Of a stretch of 64,000 nt of DNA, positions 16,298 to 26,337 are shown piece after piece. The stretch's first letter is position 1. Each line of letters begins with the position of its first letter. The notes beneath the pieces were generated by a model. The model saw only the letters and a program-made list of their open reading frames with translations, did not search any database and had not been told where the DNA came from. The position numbers and the translations under genes were made by a program. The DNA comes from Tsukamurella sputi (lineage in GTDB: Bacteria; Actinomycetota; Actinomycetes; Mycobacteriales; Mycobacteriaceae), in assembly GCF_007858445.1 (NCBI RefSeq), contig NZ_VIGV01000007.1:79027-143026 (forward strand). The letters are read 5' to 3'.

Positions 16298-16750
16298 CTA
16301 CTTGCGCAGGTCGGCAGTCTCGAACCCGCGGTAGGCGACAAGATCCCGCGCACGGCGAAGCGTCGTAAGCGCATCGATTACTTCATTGAGGTCAGCGGCA
16401 GGAAACTGGAAGAACCGTTCCCAACCTGCCCGGTCAACCCCTACGTGGAGGCCGTTGCTGGCTGGAACGGCTTCGCCGTGGCATTCCGTGAGTTCGAATC
16501 CGGCTCGTTTGCACCAGGTGACCGCGGACCAGCCCGGCTCAACGATGCTTCAGGTGTCAGTAGGTCAAGGTCGCCTTGGCGTTCCGCTGCTGCCGATCGG
16601 GCGGCGTTGTAGGCGGCTGTGAGGTCGTCGGGGTTAGCCTCACGGGCCGCGGGTGAGGGCGTGGCGTGGTGCGAACCACAGCGGCGAGCCGGGGGTGTAT
16701 ACGGCGGCTTCGGTGTGCTGGTTGATGACCTGCGGGGAGTGGTGGTTCAC
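16298..16750 (-). pseudogene. frameshifted gene of unknown function (mobile-element type)
   Basis: Three successive frames read as one protein of about 150 residues: VNHHSPQVINQHTEAAVYTP onward to WFAPRHA; then a frame with PSPAAREANPDDLTAAYNAA to DLDLLTPEAS; then WSAVTWCKRAGFELTECHGE, ASNGLHVGVDRAGWERFFQF and a tail ending ETADLRK with TAG at 16298. Each segment is coding-like and the joins need two frame changes, so the gene is broken, or sequencing errors or programmed shifts are involved. The GTG at 16750 overlaps the stop of the small membrane ORF (GTGA), indicating an original operon. Family not recognised. Confidence 0.5.
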
Positions 16751-16875
16751 ACGAACACCGCCCAGACGACAGCCGCGAGGGCGTACAGGGCGGCGTAGGA
16801 GACCAGCACGAGCGCGAGAGCGTCGAGGAATTGACGGGCAGCCATGCGTGCCCGAGATACAGTTGTGTCATGCAT
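16747..16875 (-). CDS. small membrane protein, 42 residues
   Basis: Frame from the ATG at 16875 (alternative ATG at 16845, 32 residues) to TGA at 16747. The sequence is MHDTTVSRARMAARQ followed by one hydrophobic helix (ALALVLVSYAALYALAAVVW). The stop overlaps the start of the downstream frameshifted gene in a GTGA junction, which supports a real gene. No strong ribosome site is visible. Function unknown; single-helix proteins of this size are common in actinobacterial mobile elements. Confidence 0.4.
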   Translation of the reverse strand: MHDTTVSRARMAARQFLDALALVLVSYAALYALAAVVWAVFV

Positions 16876-16894
16876 GAGCGGGTCTAGTCCGTTC

Positions 16895-16952
16895 GTGTCC
16901 AGACCCCGGTTCAGGTGCGCCAACACCTACCGGGGTCGATCAAATTGGACAC
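16895..16952. repeat. large extended hairpin near the right island end
   Basis: Nested inverted repeats: GTGTCCA (16895-16901) with TGGACAC (16946-16952); GACCCCGGT (16902-16910) with ACCGGGGTC (16929-16937); AGGTG (16913-16917) with CACCT (16924-16928). The loop is CGCCAA; a 2-base bulge and an 8-base bulge interrupt the arms. In total 21 bp are paired in 58 bases, with no T-run. It resembles a replication or transfer origin structure more than a terminator. Confidence 0.5.
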
Positions 16953-17023
16953 CCGAAGACCATGCACAAGGATGCGCTAAGGCTGCGCGGCCCGAATCTG
17001 CCGAACTACCGCAGAAACGAGTG

Positions 17024-17063
17024 AAGGCCGGTCAACCAGCATTCGCGCTGGTTGACCGGCCTT
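17024..17063. terminator. tRNA-His terminator hairpin, island-borne copy
   Basis: A perfect 17-bp stem (17024-17040 with 17047-17063) around ATTCGC, directly 3' of tRNA-His on the minus strand. It matches the hairpin at 12292-12331 with compensating changes, so the element carries its own functional replacement of the host terminator. Confidence 0.75.
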
Positions 17064-17097
17064 CACCGCGTGGGGTGGATGACGGGACTCGAACCCG
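17054..17097. repeat. att direct repeat, right copy (within tRNA-His and terminator)
   Basis: Identical over 44 bases to 12322-12365. It includes the tRNA-His acceptor 3' strand, encoded CCA and T-arm, so integration restores an intact tRNA. Confidence 0.85.
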
Positions 17098-17146
17098 CGA
17101 CAGCCAGAATCACAATCTGGTGCTCTACCAACTGAACTACACCCAC
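17074..17146 (-). tRNA. tRNA-His (GTG)
   Basis: A 73-nt cloverleaf: acceptor GTGGGTG/CATCCAC, anticodon arm CCAGA/TCTGG with loop TTGTGAT (anticodon GTG), T-arm GCGGG/CCCGT with TTCGAGT. The extra G(-1) expected for tRNA-His is at 17147, and CCA is encoded at 17073-17071. Its 3' end is the island attachment site. Confidence 0.97.
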
Positions 17147-17247
17147 CAGGTGCCTGGGATCGCCAGGCTCGGAGAACTTTACCCGACGGTTCCAGCGGAA
17201 TCCAATCGGTATCGCCTCCGCCTCGCCGAGTGCGGCGACCTGCGGCT

Positions 17248-17844
17248 TCAGGCGGGGCCGAGTTCCTCCACGGCCGCGGTGATCTGCTCGGTCGTCGGTC
17301 CGGGCGCGGGGACGAAGGCGGTGCTGCGGTAGTACTTCAGCTCGCGGATCGACTCGCGGATATCGGCGAGCGCGCGGTGCGCGAGGCCCTTGTCGGGCTG
17401 GCCGAAGTAGATCCGCGGGTACCAGCGGCGGCACAGCTCCTTGATCGAGCTGACGTCCACCATGCGGTAGTGCAGGAAGCCGTCGAGCTCCGGCATCTCC
17501 TTGGCGATGAATCGCCGATCCGTCGCGATCGAGTTGCCGGCGAGCGGGACGGCGCCGGCCTCGATGTGCTCGCGCAGGTAGGCGAGTACGGCCTCTTCGG
17601 CCTCGCGCACGGTCACCGTCGACGCGCGGACCTCCTCGGTCAGGCCCGAGCGGGCGTGCATCTCCTGCACGACAGGCGGCATCGCGGCGAGCGCGGCGTC
17701 GTCCGCGTGGATCACCAGGTCCACGCCCTCGCCGAGGATGTTGAGGTCCCCGTCGGTCACCAGTGCGGCGATCTCGATGAGGCGGTCGGAGGTCAGATCG
17801 AGGCCGGTCATCTCACAATCGACCCATACGAGTTTGTCATCCAC
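17248..17844 (-). CDS. orn: oligoribonuclease
   Basis: 3'-to-5' exonuclease of the DEDDh family that degrades 2-5 nt RNA and finishes c-di-GMP breakdown (pGpG). 198 residues from the GTG at 17844. The [10 protein letters not shown] motif gives D9 and E11, and the final block has H156 and D161 ([10 protein letters not shown]). Normal length. It is divergent from the DUF853 ATPase by 33 bases. An orn-DUF853-cmrA group is, as I recall, conserved in mycobacteria (Rv2511-Rv2509). Confidence 0.95.
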   Translation of the reverse strand: MDDKLVWVDCEMTGLDLTSDRLIEIAALVTDGDLNILGEGVDLVIHADDAALAAMPPVVQEMHARSGLTEEVRASTVTVREAEEAVLAYLREHIEAGAVPLAGNSIATDRRFIAKEMPELDGFLHYRMVDVSSIKELCRRWYPRIYFGQPDKGLAHRALADIRESIRELKYYRSTAFVPAPGPTTEQITAAVEELGPA

Positions 17845-17877
17845 GGGGTTCAGCGTATCCAAGCTAGTCTTTGCACC

Positions 17878-19425
17878 GTGACTGACAACGCGAACTCCCC
17901 GGCGCAGACGATCGCGGCCGGATACGACTTCTCGGGCCCCGCCCTGGAGCTCGGCACCGTGCTGGTGGACGGCACCGTCGACCCCACGGCGAAGGTGCGG
18001 ATTCCGCTGGCGATGATGAACCGGCACGGCCTCGTCGCCGGCGCCACCGGCACCGGTAAGACGAAGACGCTGCAGCTCATCGTCGAGCAGCTGTCGGCCA
18101 ACGGCGTGCCCGTCGTCCTCGCCGATATCAAGGGCGACTTGGCGGGGCTGTCCAAGCAGGGCGAGACGAGCGACCGCACCACGGCACGCGCGGCGGACAC
18201 CGGTGACGACTGGAAGCCTGCCAACGTCCCGACGGAGTTCGTCTCGCTCGGCACCAACGGCATCGGCGTGCCGATCCGCGCCACCATCTCCTCGTTCGGG
18301 CCGATCCTGCTGTCGAAGGTCCTGAGCCTCAACGCCACCCAGGAGTCGACGCTCGGCCTGATCTTCCACTGGGCCGATCAGAACCAGCTCGAGCTGCTCG
18401 ACCTCAAGGACCTGCGCTCGGTCATCCAGTACCTCACCTCGGCCGAGGGCAAGGCCGACCTCGAGGGCATCGGAGGCGTCAGCAAGCAGACCGCCGGCGT
18501 GATCCTGCGTGCGCTGGTCAACCTGGAGGCCGAGGGTGGTGACACCTTCTTCGGCGAGCCCGAGATCGACATGGGCGACCTGTTGCGCACCGCGGGCGGA
18601 CAGGGCGTGGTCACGCTCTTCGAACTCGGCGACCAGGCTGCTCGACCCGCTCTGTTCTCGACCTTCCTCATGTGGGTCCTCGCGGACCTGTTCCAGTACC
18701 TGCCGGAGGCGGGCGACCTCGACAAGCCGAAGCTGGTCTTCATCTTCGACGAGGCGCACCTGCTCTTCGCCGACGCCAGTAAGGCCTTCAAGGATCAGGT
18801 CGAGCAGACCGTCAAGCTGATCCGCTCGAAGGGCGTGGGTGTCTTCTTCTGCTCGCAGCTGCCCACCGACATTCCGAATCCGGTGCTCAGCCAGCTCGGC
18901 GCGCGCATCCAGCACGCCCTGCGCGCCTTCACGCCGGAGGATCAGGCCGCGCTGTCGAAGACGGTCAAGACCTACCCGACCTCGCCCGCCTACAAGCTCG
19001 ACCAGGCGCTCACCAGCCTCGGTATCGGCGAGGCGATCGTCACCGTGCTCTCCGACAAGGGCGCGCCGACCCCGGTCGCGTGGACCCGGCTGCGCGCGCC
19101 GCGCTCGCTGATGTCTGCGATCGGCGACGATGCCATCCGTTCGGCCGCGCACGCGTCGCCCCTGTGGGGTAAGTACTCGCAGACCGTCGACAACCTCTCG
19201 GCCTTCGAGAAGCTGTCCGCCAACGCGCAGCAGGCGCAGCAGGAGAACGCTCCCGCCGAGCAGACCCCGCCGCCCCCGCCGGCGCCGAAGAAGGAAGAGG
19301 AGGAGTCCTCGTGGGTCTCGGACGTGATGAGCAACCCCGCCGTGAAGTCCTTCCTCCGCTCGGCCGCCTCCAGCGCCGGTAGGGAGCTCTCCCGCAGCAT
19401 CTTCGGCACCAGGCGTCGCCGCTGA
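17878..19425 (+). CDS. HerA-like P-loop ATPase (DUF853 family)
   Basis: 515 residues from the GTG at 17878. Walker A GATGTGKT is at about 55-62, Walker [14 protein letters not shown] near 290, and a [31 protein letters not shown]-type region that I recognise as the HerA/FtsK-like arginine-finger zone. The C-terminus is Ala/Gln/Pro-rich and basic (GTRRRR). Family members (E. coli YjgR) are hexameric ATPases of uncertain role, possibly DNA processing or translocation. Followed by a strong terminator. Confidence 0.88.
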   Translation: MTDNANSPAQTIAAGYDFSGPALELGTVLVDGTVDPTAKVRIPLAMMNRHGLVAGATGTGKTKTLQLIVEQLSANGVPVVLADIKGDLAGLSKQGETSDRTTARAADTGDDWKPANVPTEFVSLGTNGIGVPIRATISSFGPILLSKVLSLNATQESTLGLIFHWADQNQLELLDLKDLRSVIQYLTSAEGKADLEGIGGVSKQTAGVILRALVNLEAEGGDTFFGEPEIDMGDLLRTAGGQGVVTLFELGDQAARPALFSTFLMWVLADLFQYLPEAGDLDKPKLVFIFDEAHLLFADASKAFKDQVEQTVKLIRSKGVGVFFCSQLPTDIPNPVLSQLGARIQHALRAFTPEDQAALSKTVKTYPTSPAYKLDQALTSLGIGEAIVTVLSDKGAPTPVAWTRLRAPRSLMSAIGDDAIRSAAHASPLWGKYSQTVDNLSAFEKLSANAQQAQQENAPAEQTPPPPPAPKKEEEESSWVSDVMSNPAVKSFLRSAASSAGRELSRSIFGTRRRR

Positions 19426-19444
19426 GGTCTCGGCTACCGCTGAA

Positions 19445-19484
19445 AACGCCGCTCGCCCCGTGCATCCACGGGGCGAGCGGCGTT
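19445..19484. terminator. hairpin terminator between DUF853 ATPase and cmrA
   Basis: A perfect 18-bp stem (19445-19462 with 19467-19484), loop CATC. It serves the convergent genes on either side; only a short T-rich tail follows. Confidence 0.8.
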
Positions 19485-19515
19485 CTCCGCAGCGGCGGGC
19501 GACCTGTCGTAGGGC

Positions 19516-20322
19516 TCAGTTGCCCGCGAGCTTCTTGTACATCTGCCCGACGATGGGCGCCATGATCGCGCGCGGGGTGTAGTGGCCCGCCATCGACATG
19601 CCCTTGGACAGCAGCCCGGGGACGACGCGCATCTTGTTCTTCTCCAGCGCGTCGAGGGTGACGCGGGCGGTGTACTCGGTGTTGATCCAGAGGAACTCGG
19701 GAACGACCTTCTCCACCGTGGAGCGGTCCTCGGGGTCGGGGAGCTCAGTGCGCACGGGACCGGGTGCGAGCAGCGTGACGTGCACGCCGGTCGACTTCAG
19801 CTCGCCGCGGAGCGACTCGGAGAAGGTGTTGGCGAAGGCTTTCGACGCCGCGTAGGTGGCGTTGTTCGGGATCGGCATGTTGCCGGCCGCCGAGCCGGTG
19901 ATCATGATGCCGCCGTTGCCGCGCTTCACCATCTGGGGGAGCACGGCCAGCGTCAGATCGTGCACGGCGTTCGCGTTGAGCTCCAGCTGCGCGCGCTCGT
20001 AGTCGAAGTCGAGGTCGATGACGCGGCCGAAGGTCGCGGTGCCGGCGTTGTTGCAGAGGATGGAGATCTCGCGCGAGGCGAGCTCCTTGCAGAGCACACC
20101 GCGGGCGTCGTGATCGGACAGGTCGACGCCGCGGACCTCGGCCTCGACGCCGAACTCGGCGCGCAGCTTCGCGGCCAGTTCCTCCATGGGGCCGGTGCTG
20201 CGCGCGACGAGGATCACCGAGTGACCACGGCGGGCTAGCTCCGTCGCGAGGGCGACACCGATGCCGGAGGAGCCGCCGGTGACGACGGCGCGGGCGGACT
20301 GATGGGGTGCGGGTACTGGCAT
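19516..20322 (-). CDS. cmrA: short-chain dehydrogenase, CmrA-like mycolate reductase
   Basis: 268 residues from the ATG at 20322. TGGSSGIG (15-22) is the cofactor motif, CNNAGTATFG the NNAG element, and YAASK (about Y156/K160) the catalytic pair. In Corynebacterium and Mycobacterium the CmrA enzyme (Rv2509 in M. tuberculosis, from memory) reduces the 3-oxo intermediate to mature mycolate. Identification rests on overall sequence and on the neighbouring orn and DUF853 genes; without that synteny it would only be a generic SDR. Confidence 0.78.
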   Translation of the reverse strand: MPVPAPHQSARAVVTGGSSGIGVALATELARRGHSVILVARSTGPMEELAAKLRAEFGVEAEVRGVDLSDHDARGVLCKELASREISILCNNAGTATFGRVIDLDFDYERAQLELNANAVHDLTLAVLPQMVKRGNGGIMITGSAAGNMPIPNNATYAASKAFANTFSESLRGELKSTGVHVTLLAPGPVRTELPDPEDRSTVEKVVPEFLWINTEYTARVTLDALEKNKMRVVPGLLSKGMSMAGHYTPRAIMAPIVGQMYKKLAGN

Positions 20323-20469
20323 GGGGGAGATGGTACGGGAGGGCACGGACGAGCCGATATCGCGAACTCCGCACTGTGACGGCCGGTATACGGGACCGGC
20401 CGCTCGGGGGTTCCACGCACGCTGGACCTGCGAAGACGCGCTTCGAGTGGCGCACCCGGAGCTCTGACG

Positions 20470-20488
20470 TTAGGTTAGCCTCGCCAAT
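20470..20488. promoter_or_regulatory. iron box (IdeR/DtxR-like) candidate
   Basis: TTAGGTTAGCCTCGCCAAT matches the DtxR/IdeR consensus TTAGGTTAGSCTAACCTAA at 15 of 19 positions, with an intact left half. It lies 23 bases before the doxX start, where a repressor would overlap the promoter. Confidence 0.55.
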
Positions 20489-20510
20489 ATCATTGCGGAA
20501 GGTGGAAGAC

Positions 20511-20969
20511 ATGAACCGCTGGGCCCCGTACTACCTGTCCGCACTCCGGATCGTGACGGGCGTGCTGTTCGCGCTTCACGGCGCCGGAACCTTCTGGGGC
20601 TTCCTCGACGGCCGACGGTCGAGCCCGGAGGTCTTCGCCTGGCCCAGTTGGTGGGGCGCCGCGATCCAGCTCGCGGGCGGCCTGCTCATCGCCGTCGGCG
20701 CGCTCACCCGTCCCGCCGCGATCATCGCCTCGGGCTCGATGGCGTACGCGTACTTCGCCTTCCACGCCGGCGACGGGCTGTCCCCGCTCGCGAACGGCGG
20801 TGAGCTGTCGGTCCTGTACTGCTGGGTGCCACTGCTGTTCGCCTTCACCGGCGCCGGACCGATCAGCGTCGACGCCGTGATCGGCCGTCTCCGGGACGGC
20901 GATCAGGCTGAGGCGAAGGCTCCATCGGACCGCGCCGACGAGAAGGATGCGGCAGAGTCTGCGGTATGA
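20511..20969 (+). CDS. DoxX-family membrane protein
   Basis: 152 residues, ATG at 20511 behind GGTGGAAG. Four transmembrane helices with the DoxX signature (LRIVTGVLFALHGAGTFWGF, then QLAGGLLIAVGALTRPAAIIASG) and a charged C-terminal tail. In M. tuberculosis a DoxX protein works with SseA and SodA in oxidative-stress defence; others are quinone-linked. An iron-box-like site lies just upstream. The stop overlaps the next gene by 4 bases (ATGA). Confidence 0.85.
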   Translation: MNRWAPYYLSALRIVTGVLFALHGAGTFWGFLDGRRSSPEVFAWPSWWGAAIQLAGGLLIAVGALTRPAAIIASGSMAYAYFAFHAGDGLSPLANGGELSVLYCWVPLLFAFTGAGPISVDAVIGRLRDGDQAEAKAPSDRADEKDAAESAV

Positions 20970-21364
20970 CCGCAGACATCCCCGAAGCCGCCCGCGCACT
21001 CCTCGACCAGGCCGTCGTCGTCGACCTTGCGACGGTCCGCCCCGACGGTGGCCCGCAGGTCAACCCGATGTGGTTCCTCTTCGAGGACGGACTCATCTGG
21101 TTCACCCACACGGACTACCGGCAGAAGTACCGCAACCTGCAGCACGAGCCGCGCGTCGCGATCTCCCTGCTGCCGGAGGGGAACCCGTACAACTACCTGG
21201 AGATCCGGGGCGAGCTCGACCGCGTCGAGCCAGACCCCACGGGATCCCTCTACACCCGGCTCGCCGAGCGCTACGGCCAGGGATCGGTGGTACCGCCGGA
21301 TGCGGCGGATCGCATCAGGATCGCGATCCGCCCCACCCTGTTCAGCGGCAACGCCCTGAAGTAG
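20966..21364 (+). CDS. PPOX-class F420-dependent oxidoreductase
   Basis: 132 residues with the split-barrel flavin/F420 fold: VVDLATVRPDGGPQVNPMWFLFEDGLIWF, then TDYRQKYRNLQHEPRVAISLL and the LEIRGELDRVE strand. It matches actinobacterial F420-dependent PPOX proteins, which reduce biliverdin or other small substrates. Translationally coupled to doxX and probably cotranscribed. Confidence 0.85.
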   Translation: MTADIPEAARALLDQAVVVDLATVRPDGGPQVNPMWFLFEDGLIWFTHTDYRQKYRNLQHEPRVAISLLPEGNPYNYLEIRGELDRVEPDPTGSLYTRLAERYGQGSVVPPDAADRIRIAIRPTLFSGNALK

Positions 21365-21367
21365 GCG

Positions 21368-23407
<2,040 letters not shown>

Positions 23408-23968
23408 TTAATCCCGCTGATCGGGGTTCGAGACGGGGCTGGGTAGGGCTGCGAGCACTTCGTCGAGCCAGTCGACGGTGCCCTGTTCCGAGAGCACGCC
23501 GCCGCGCAGTACGAGGTACTGCTGCAACTCCGTGCCGGTCAGGGTGGACGGGGTGGGGTAGTCGCGGCTCTCGAAGGTGCGGAAGAGTGCGGCCCGCTCG
23601 GCGTGGAGATCGCGGACGCGCCGGATGTCCGTGACGAGGTCCGGCAGGTCCGAGGGGGCAGCACCGCGGATCCGGGTGGCCAGCTCCCGGCGGTCCGCCG
23701 CGTCCTTGCCCGGGGTGCGGATCCACTCCGACAGGGTCTTGCGGCCCGTGTCGGTGATCGAGTAGACCTTCTTGTCCGGCTTGCCGTCCTGCGCCTGTTC
23801 GACGTAGGTCACGAGGCCGTTCTCCGTCATCCGCGCCAGCGTCTTGTAGATCTGCTGATGCGAGGCGCGCCACCAGTGCCCGATCGAGCGGTCGAAGCGC
23901 CGGGTGAGCTGGTACCCGGTGCCCGATCGCTCGCTCAGGGAGACCAGGAGCGCGTGTTCGAGTGCCAC
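23408..23968 (-). CDS. PadR-family transcriptional regulator
   Basis: 186 residues from the GTG at 23968; the frame is open to a TTG at 24004, but VALEHALLVSLSERSGTGYQ is the standard PadR N-terminus, and the longer form would begin inside the palindrome. Winged helix (about 1-75) with WRASHQQIYKTLARMTENGLV as recognition region, then a C-terminal helical dimerisation domain of the long (Vir-like) class. Divergent from tRNA-Arg. A perfect 14-bp palindrome upstream suggests autoregulation with fadH. Confidence 0.9.
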   Translation of the reverse strand: MALEHALLVSLSERSGTGYQLTRRFDRSIGHWWRASHQQIYKTLARMTENGLVTYVEQAQDGKPDKKVYSITDTGRKTLSEWIRTPGKDAADRRELATRIRGAAPSDLPDLVTDIRRVRDLHAERAALFRTFESRDYPTPSTLTGTELQQYLVLRGGVLSEQGTVDWLDEVLAALPSPVSNPDQRD

Positions 23969-23999
23969 AGGGCTGAGGCTACCGCCGCTTCCGTCCCTA

Positions 24000-24013
24000 T
24001 GCAACTAGTTGCA
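24000..24013. promoter_or_regulatory. perfect palindrome upstream of padR-fadH, candidate PadR operator
   Basis: TGCAACTAGTTGCA is a perfect 14-bp palindrome 32-45 bases before the padR start, at promoter distance. PadR operators typically have ATGT/ACAT-like arms, so this is somewhat different; its position makes autoregulation likely. Confidence 0.6.
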
Positions 24014-24077
24014 CTTCGCCTTGATGCCTATTGCCCGCGGTGGAGCCGATTCCGGATAAGATGACGGCCGCACCACT

Positions 24078-24151
24078 GCCTCCGTAGCTCAGTTGGATAG
24101 AGCAAGAGCCTTCTAATCTCTAGGTCGCAGGTTCGATTCCTGCCGGGGGCG
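24078..24151 (+). tRNA. tRNA-Arg (TCT)
   Basis: A 74-nt cloverleaf: acceptor GCCTCCG/CGGGGGC, anticodon arm AGAGC/TCTCT with loop CTTCTAA (anticodon TCT), T-arm GCAGG/CCTGC with TTCGATT. One mismatch (C-T) sits at the base of the anticodon loop. Discriminator G. Confidence 0.95.
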
Positions 24152-24239
24152 CAAGAAAACCGCAGATCGGGGCTGGTGCCGGCGCGCTGCGCGGCGTTAC
24201 GATCGACGGTGGACGTGGGGGCCTCACAGGAGGTGCTCG

Positions 24240-24506
24240 ATGAAGCGGACAATTCGAACATTCGCGGTGGTGGCATGTGCGGTGGCCCTGTTCGGCAGCG
24301 GCGGCACGGCGGTCGCGGACCCGGCGCCCGCGCCACCGCCGGTCGGCTCCCAGTGCGGCAAGCCGGGCGAGAACAAGGTGATCACCACCATTCACACCTG
24401 CGCGACGATCAATTCGAACTGCACGGGCTACGACATGATGATCATCGGCCGGGTCGACAAGTGGGGACACTGTGTGATCCCCGGAGTGAACGGGACCACC
24501 TGGTGA
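24240..24506 (+). CDS. small secreted protein with four cysteines
   Basis: 88 residues. Signal peptide of about 26 residues ending [10 protein letters not shown]; the mature part has cysteines in SQCGKPG, HTCATI, SNCTGY and GHCVIP, enough for two disulfides. Ribosome site AGGAGGTGCTC-ATG. It ends one base before dipZ, so the two are almost certainly cotranscribed. Function unknown; possible substrate or partner of the DipZ thiol system. Confidence 0.7.
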   Translation: MKRTIRTFAVVACAVALFGSGGTAVADPAPAPPPVGSQCGKPGENKVITTIHTCATINSNCTGYDMMIIGRVDKWGHCVIPGVNGTTW

Positions 24507-24507
24507 C

Positions 24508-26202
24508 GTGAGCGAGCTCGCGCTCCCGCTGGTCGGTCTCGTCGGCGGCGTCCTCGCGGGAGTCTCGCCGTGCGTGCTCCCGGTCCTGCCGGTCGTCCTG
24601 CTCGGCGGTGCCGGCGCGGGGGTCGACGGTGCCCGCGCCTCCCGGGCTCGCCCGGTTGTGATCGTCGCGGGCCTGGTGCTCAGCTTCTCCCTCTTCACGC
24701 TGTTCGGCACCGTCGTCCTCGCGCTCCTGCACCTGCCCACCGGGCTGATCCGCTGGGTCGGGATCACGGCGCTGTTGGTGCTCGGCGCGGCCATGCTGTT
24801 CCCGCCGCTGGAACGCCTCGTGGAGCGGCCCTTCGTGCGGATCCCGCAGCGGGTGCCGGGATTCCACGGTGACGGTGCCGCGGGCGCCTTCGCCCTGGGT
24901 GTCGCGCTCGGCGCGGTGTACGTGCCGTGCGCCGGACCGGTCCTGGCCGCGATCGCGCTCGCCGGCGCCACCGACACCATCGGTCCACGCACGCTGATCC
25001 TCACGGCGTCGTTCGCCGTTGGCACTGCGATCCCGCTGCTCGCCATCGCCCTCACCGGACACCGCCTGGCCGAGCGGGTCCGCGCACTGCAGAGTCGGCA
25101 GCGGACCATCCGGGCGGTCGGCGGCGTGCTCGTGATCGCGCTCGCCGTCGCGCTCGCGCTGAACGTCACCGATCTGATTCAGCGCCGCGTCCCCGACTAC
25201 ACGCAGGCCGTCGGCGATCGGCTGGGTGCCGCCGCCGTTGCCCCGCAGGTCACGGGTGCGGGCTCGCTGCAGCAGTGCCAGCAGGCCGCGTTCACGGGCA
25301 CGGCGCAACTCACCGATTGCGGGCGCGCGCCGGAGTTCTCGGGCCTCGGGCCGTGGCTCGGGGTGGCGCCGCGCACCATGGCGGACCTGCGCGGCAAGGT
25401 GGTCCTCATCGATTTCTGGGCGTACTCGTGCATCAACTGCCAGCGCGACCTGCCGCATGTCGAAGCGTGGTGGAAGAACTACCGCGACCTCGGCTTCGAG
25501 GTCATCGGGGTGCACACGCCGGAATACGCCTTCGAGCACGACACCGACAACGTCACCGCCGGCGCGCGCAAACTCGGGCTGACCTTCCCGATCGCGGTCG
25601 ACAATCGTTCCGCGACGTGGGCGGCCTATCGCAACGTCGCCTGGCCTGCGGGCTACCTCGTGGACGCCACGGGCACGATCCGGCTGGTCACACTCGGCGA
25701 GGGCCACTACGACAAGGCCGAGAGCGCCATTCGCTCGCTCCTGCTCGCGGCCCGACCCGGTGCGACGCTGCCGCCCGCCACCGACGTCCCCGACGCCACG
25801 CCGCGCAACGCGGACCGCACGCCCGAGCTCTACCTCGGCGCGGACAAGCAACAGGGCTACGGCGGCACCGGGGACTACGGGGCCGGCACCCGCACGTTCA
25901 CCCGCCCGGATGTGGTGCAGCCGAACAGGTTCGCGCTCGACGGCACCTGGATCGTCGGTGCCGAGGACATCCGCGCCGGCGAAGGCGCCGCTCTCACGCT
26001 CGCCTACACGGCGCAGCGCGTCTTCCTGGATGTCGGCGGCACGGGCACGCTCACCGTCGCCGACGGTGGCACCGTCCGGACGATCGCCGTCGACGGTCCG
26101 CCGGACATCCGCACGGTCGTCGACCGTCCCGCCTCCGGAGCCGGGACGGTCACCGTCGGCCTGAGTCCCGGGCTGACGGCCTACTCGTTCACCTTCGGGT
26201 GA
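24508..26202 (+). CDS. dipZ: DipZ-like thiol-disulfide exchange protein (CcdA plus thioredoxin-like)
   Basis: 564 residues from the GTG at 24508. The N-terminal CcdA/DsbD-type membrane domain has cysteines in [11 protein letters not shown] (C22) and YVPCAGPV (about C141), predicted to relay electrons across the membrane. The exported redoxin domain has FWAYSCINC (C308 and C311, a CINC active site). A C-terminal beta-sandwich domain (about 430-564) is typical of mycobacterial DipZ. Predicted to supply reducing power to extracytoplasmic proteins. Upstream four-cysteine protein is the obvious candidate partner. Confidence 0.88.
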   Translation: MSELALPLVGLVGGVLAGVSPCVLPVLPVVLLGGAGAGVDGARASRARPVVIVAGLVLSFSLFTLFGTVVLALLHLPTGLIRWVGITALLVLGAAMLFPPLERLVERPFVRIPQRVPGFHGDGAAGAFALGVALGAVYVPCAGPVLAAIALAGATDTIGPRTLILTASFAVGTAIPLLAIALTGHRLAERVRALQSRQRTIRAVGGVLVIALAVALALNVTDLIQRRVPDYTQAVGDRLGAAAVAPQVTGAGSLQQCQQAAFTGTAQLTDCGRAPEFSGLGPWLGVAPRTMADLRGKVVLIDFWAYSCINCQRDLPHVEAWWKNYRDLGFEVIGVHTPEYAFEHDTDNVTAGARKLGLTFPIAVDNRSATWAAYRNVAWPAGYLVDATGTIRLVTLGEGHYDKAESAIRSLLLAARPGATLPPATDVPDATPRNADRTPELYLGADKQQGYGGTGDYGAGTRTFTRPDVVQPNRFALDGTWIVGAEDIRAGEGAALTLAYTAQRVFLDVGGTGTLTVADGGTVRTIAVDGPPDIRTVVDRPASGAGTVTVGLSPGLTAYSFTFG

Positions 26203-26337
26203 CCCGGTCCCGAGGAGAGCGCGGTAGCGCGCAAAACGCGCAGAAGTGCGACTAAGACGCACAAGCACGCGCTGTGAGGCTGATCACGTCCATGCTCCCC
26301 GTGTTGCATCGATCACTCATTCACGAGGAGAAACCCC

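Larger units (their letters stand above)
12322..17097. mobile_element. genomic island in the 3' end of tRNA-His with toxin-immunity cargo
   Basis: A 44-bp perfect direct repeat at 12322-12365 and 17054-17097 covers the tRNA-His 3' part (T-arm, acceptor, encoded CCA) and half of its terminator. This is the signature of site-specific integration at a tRNA 3' end. The intact tRNA-His lies on the right; the left copy is the displaced 3' fragment. Inside are a toxin-like gene, a probable immunity gene, a frameshifted gene, a small membrane ORF, a tRNA-like minihelix and an extended hairpin. No integrase, excisionase or conjugation gene is recognisable, so the element is non-autonomous, mobilised in trans, or a deletion remnant. 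Confidence 0.8.

Noticed and set aside
15854-16612. 252-codon plus-strand frame across the island promoter region
   Set aside because: No ribosome site, compositionally biased product, and it overlaps both the toxin start and the coding-like minus-strand pseudogene.
16844-17332. Plus-strand frame crossing the extended hairpin, tRNA-His and orn
   Set aside because: It runs through a tRNA and an oppositely oriented housekeeping gene; not a gene.
26225-26245. GCGCG-CAAAA-CGCGC dyad between dipZ and citM
   Set aside because: Short and common in such G+C-rich DNA; could be terminator or operator but nothing distinguishes it.
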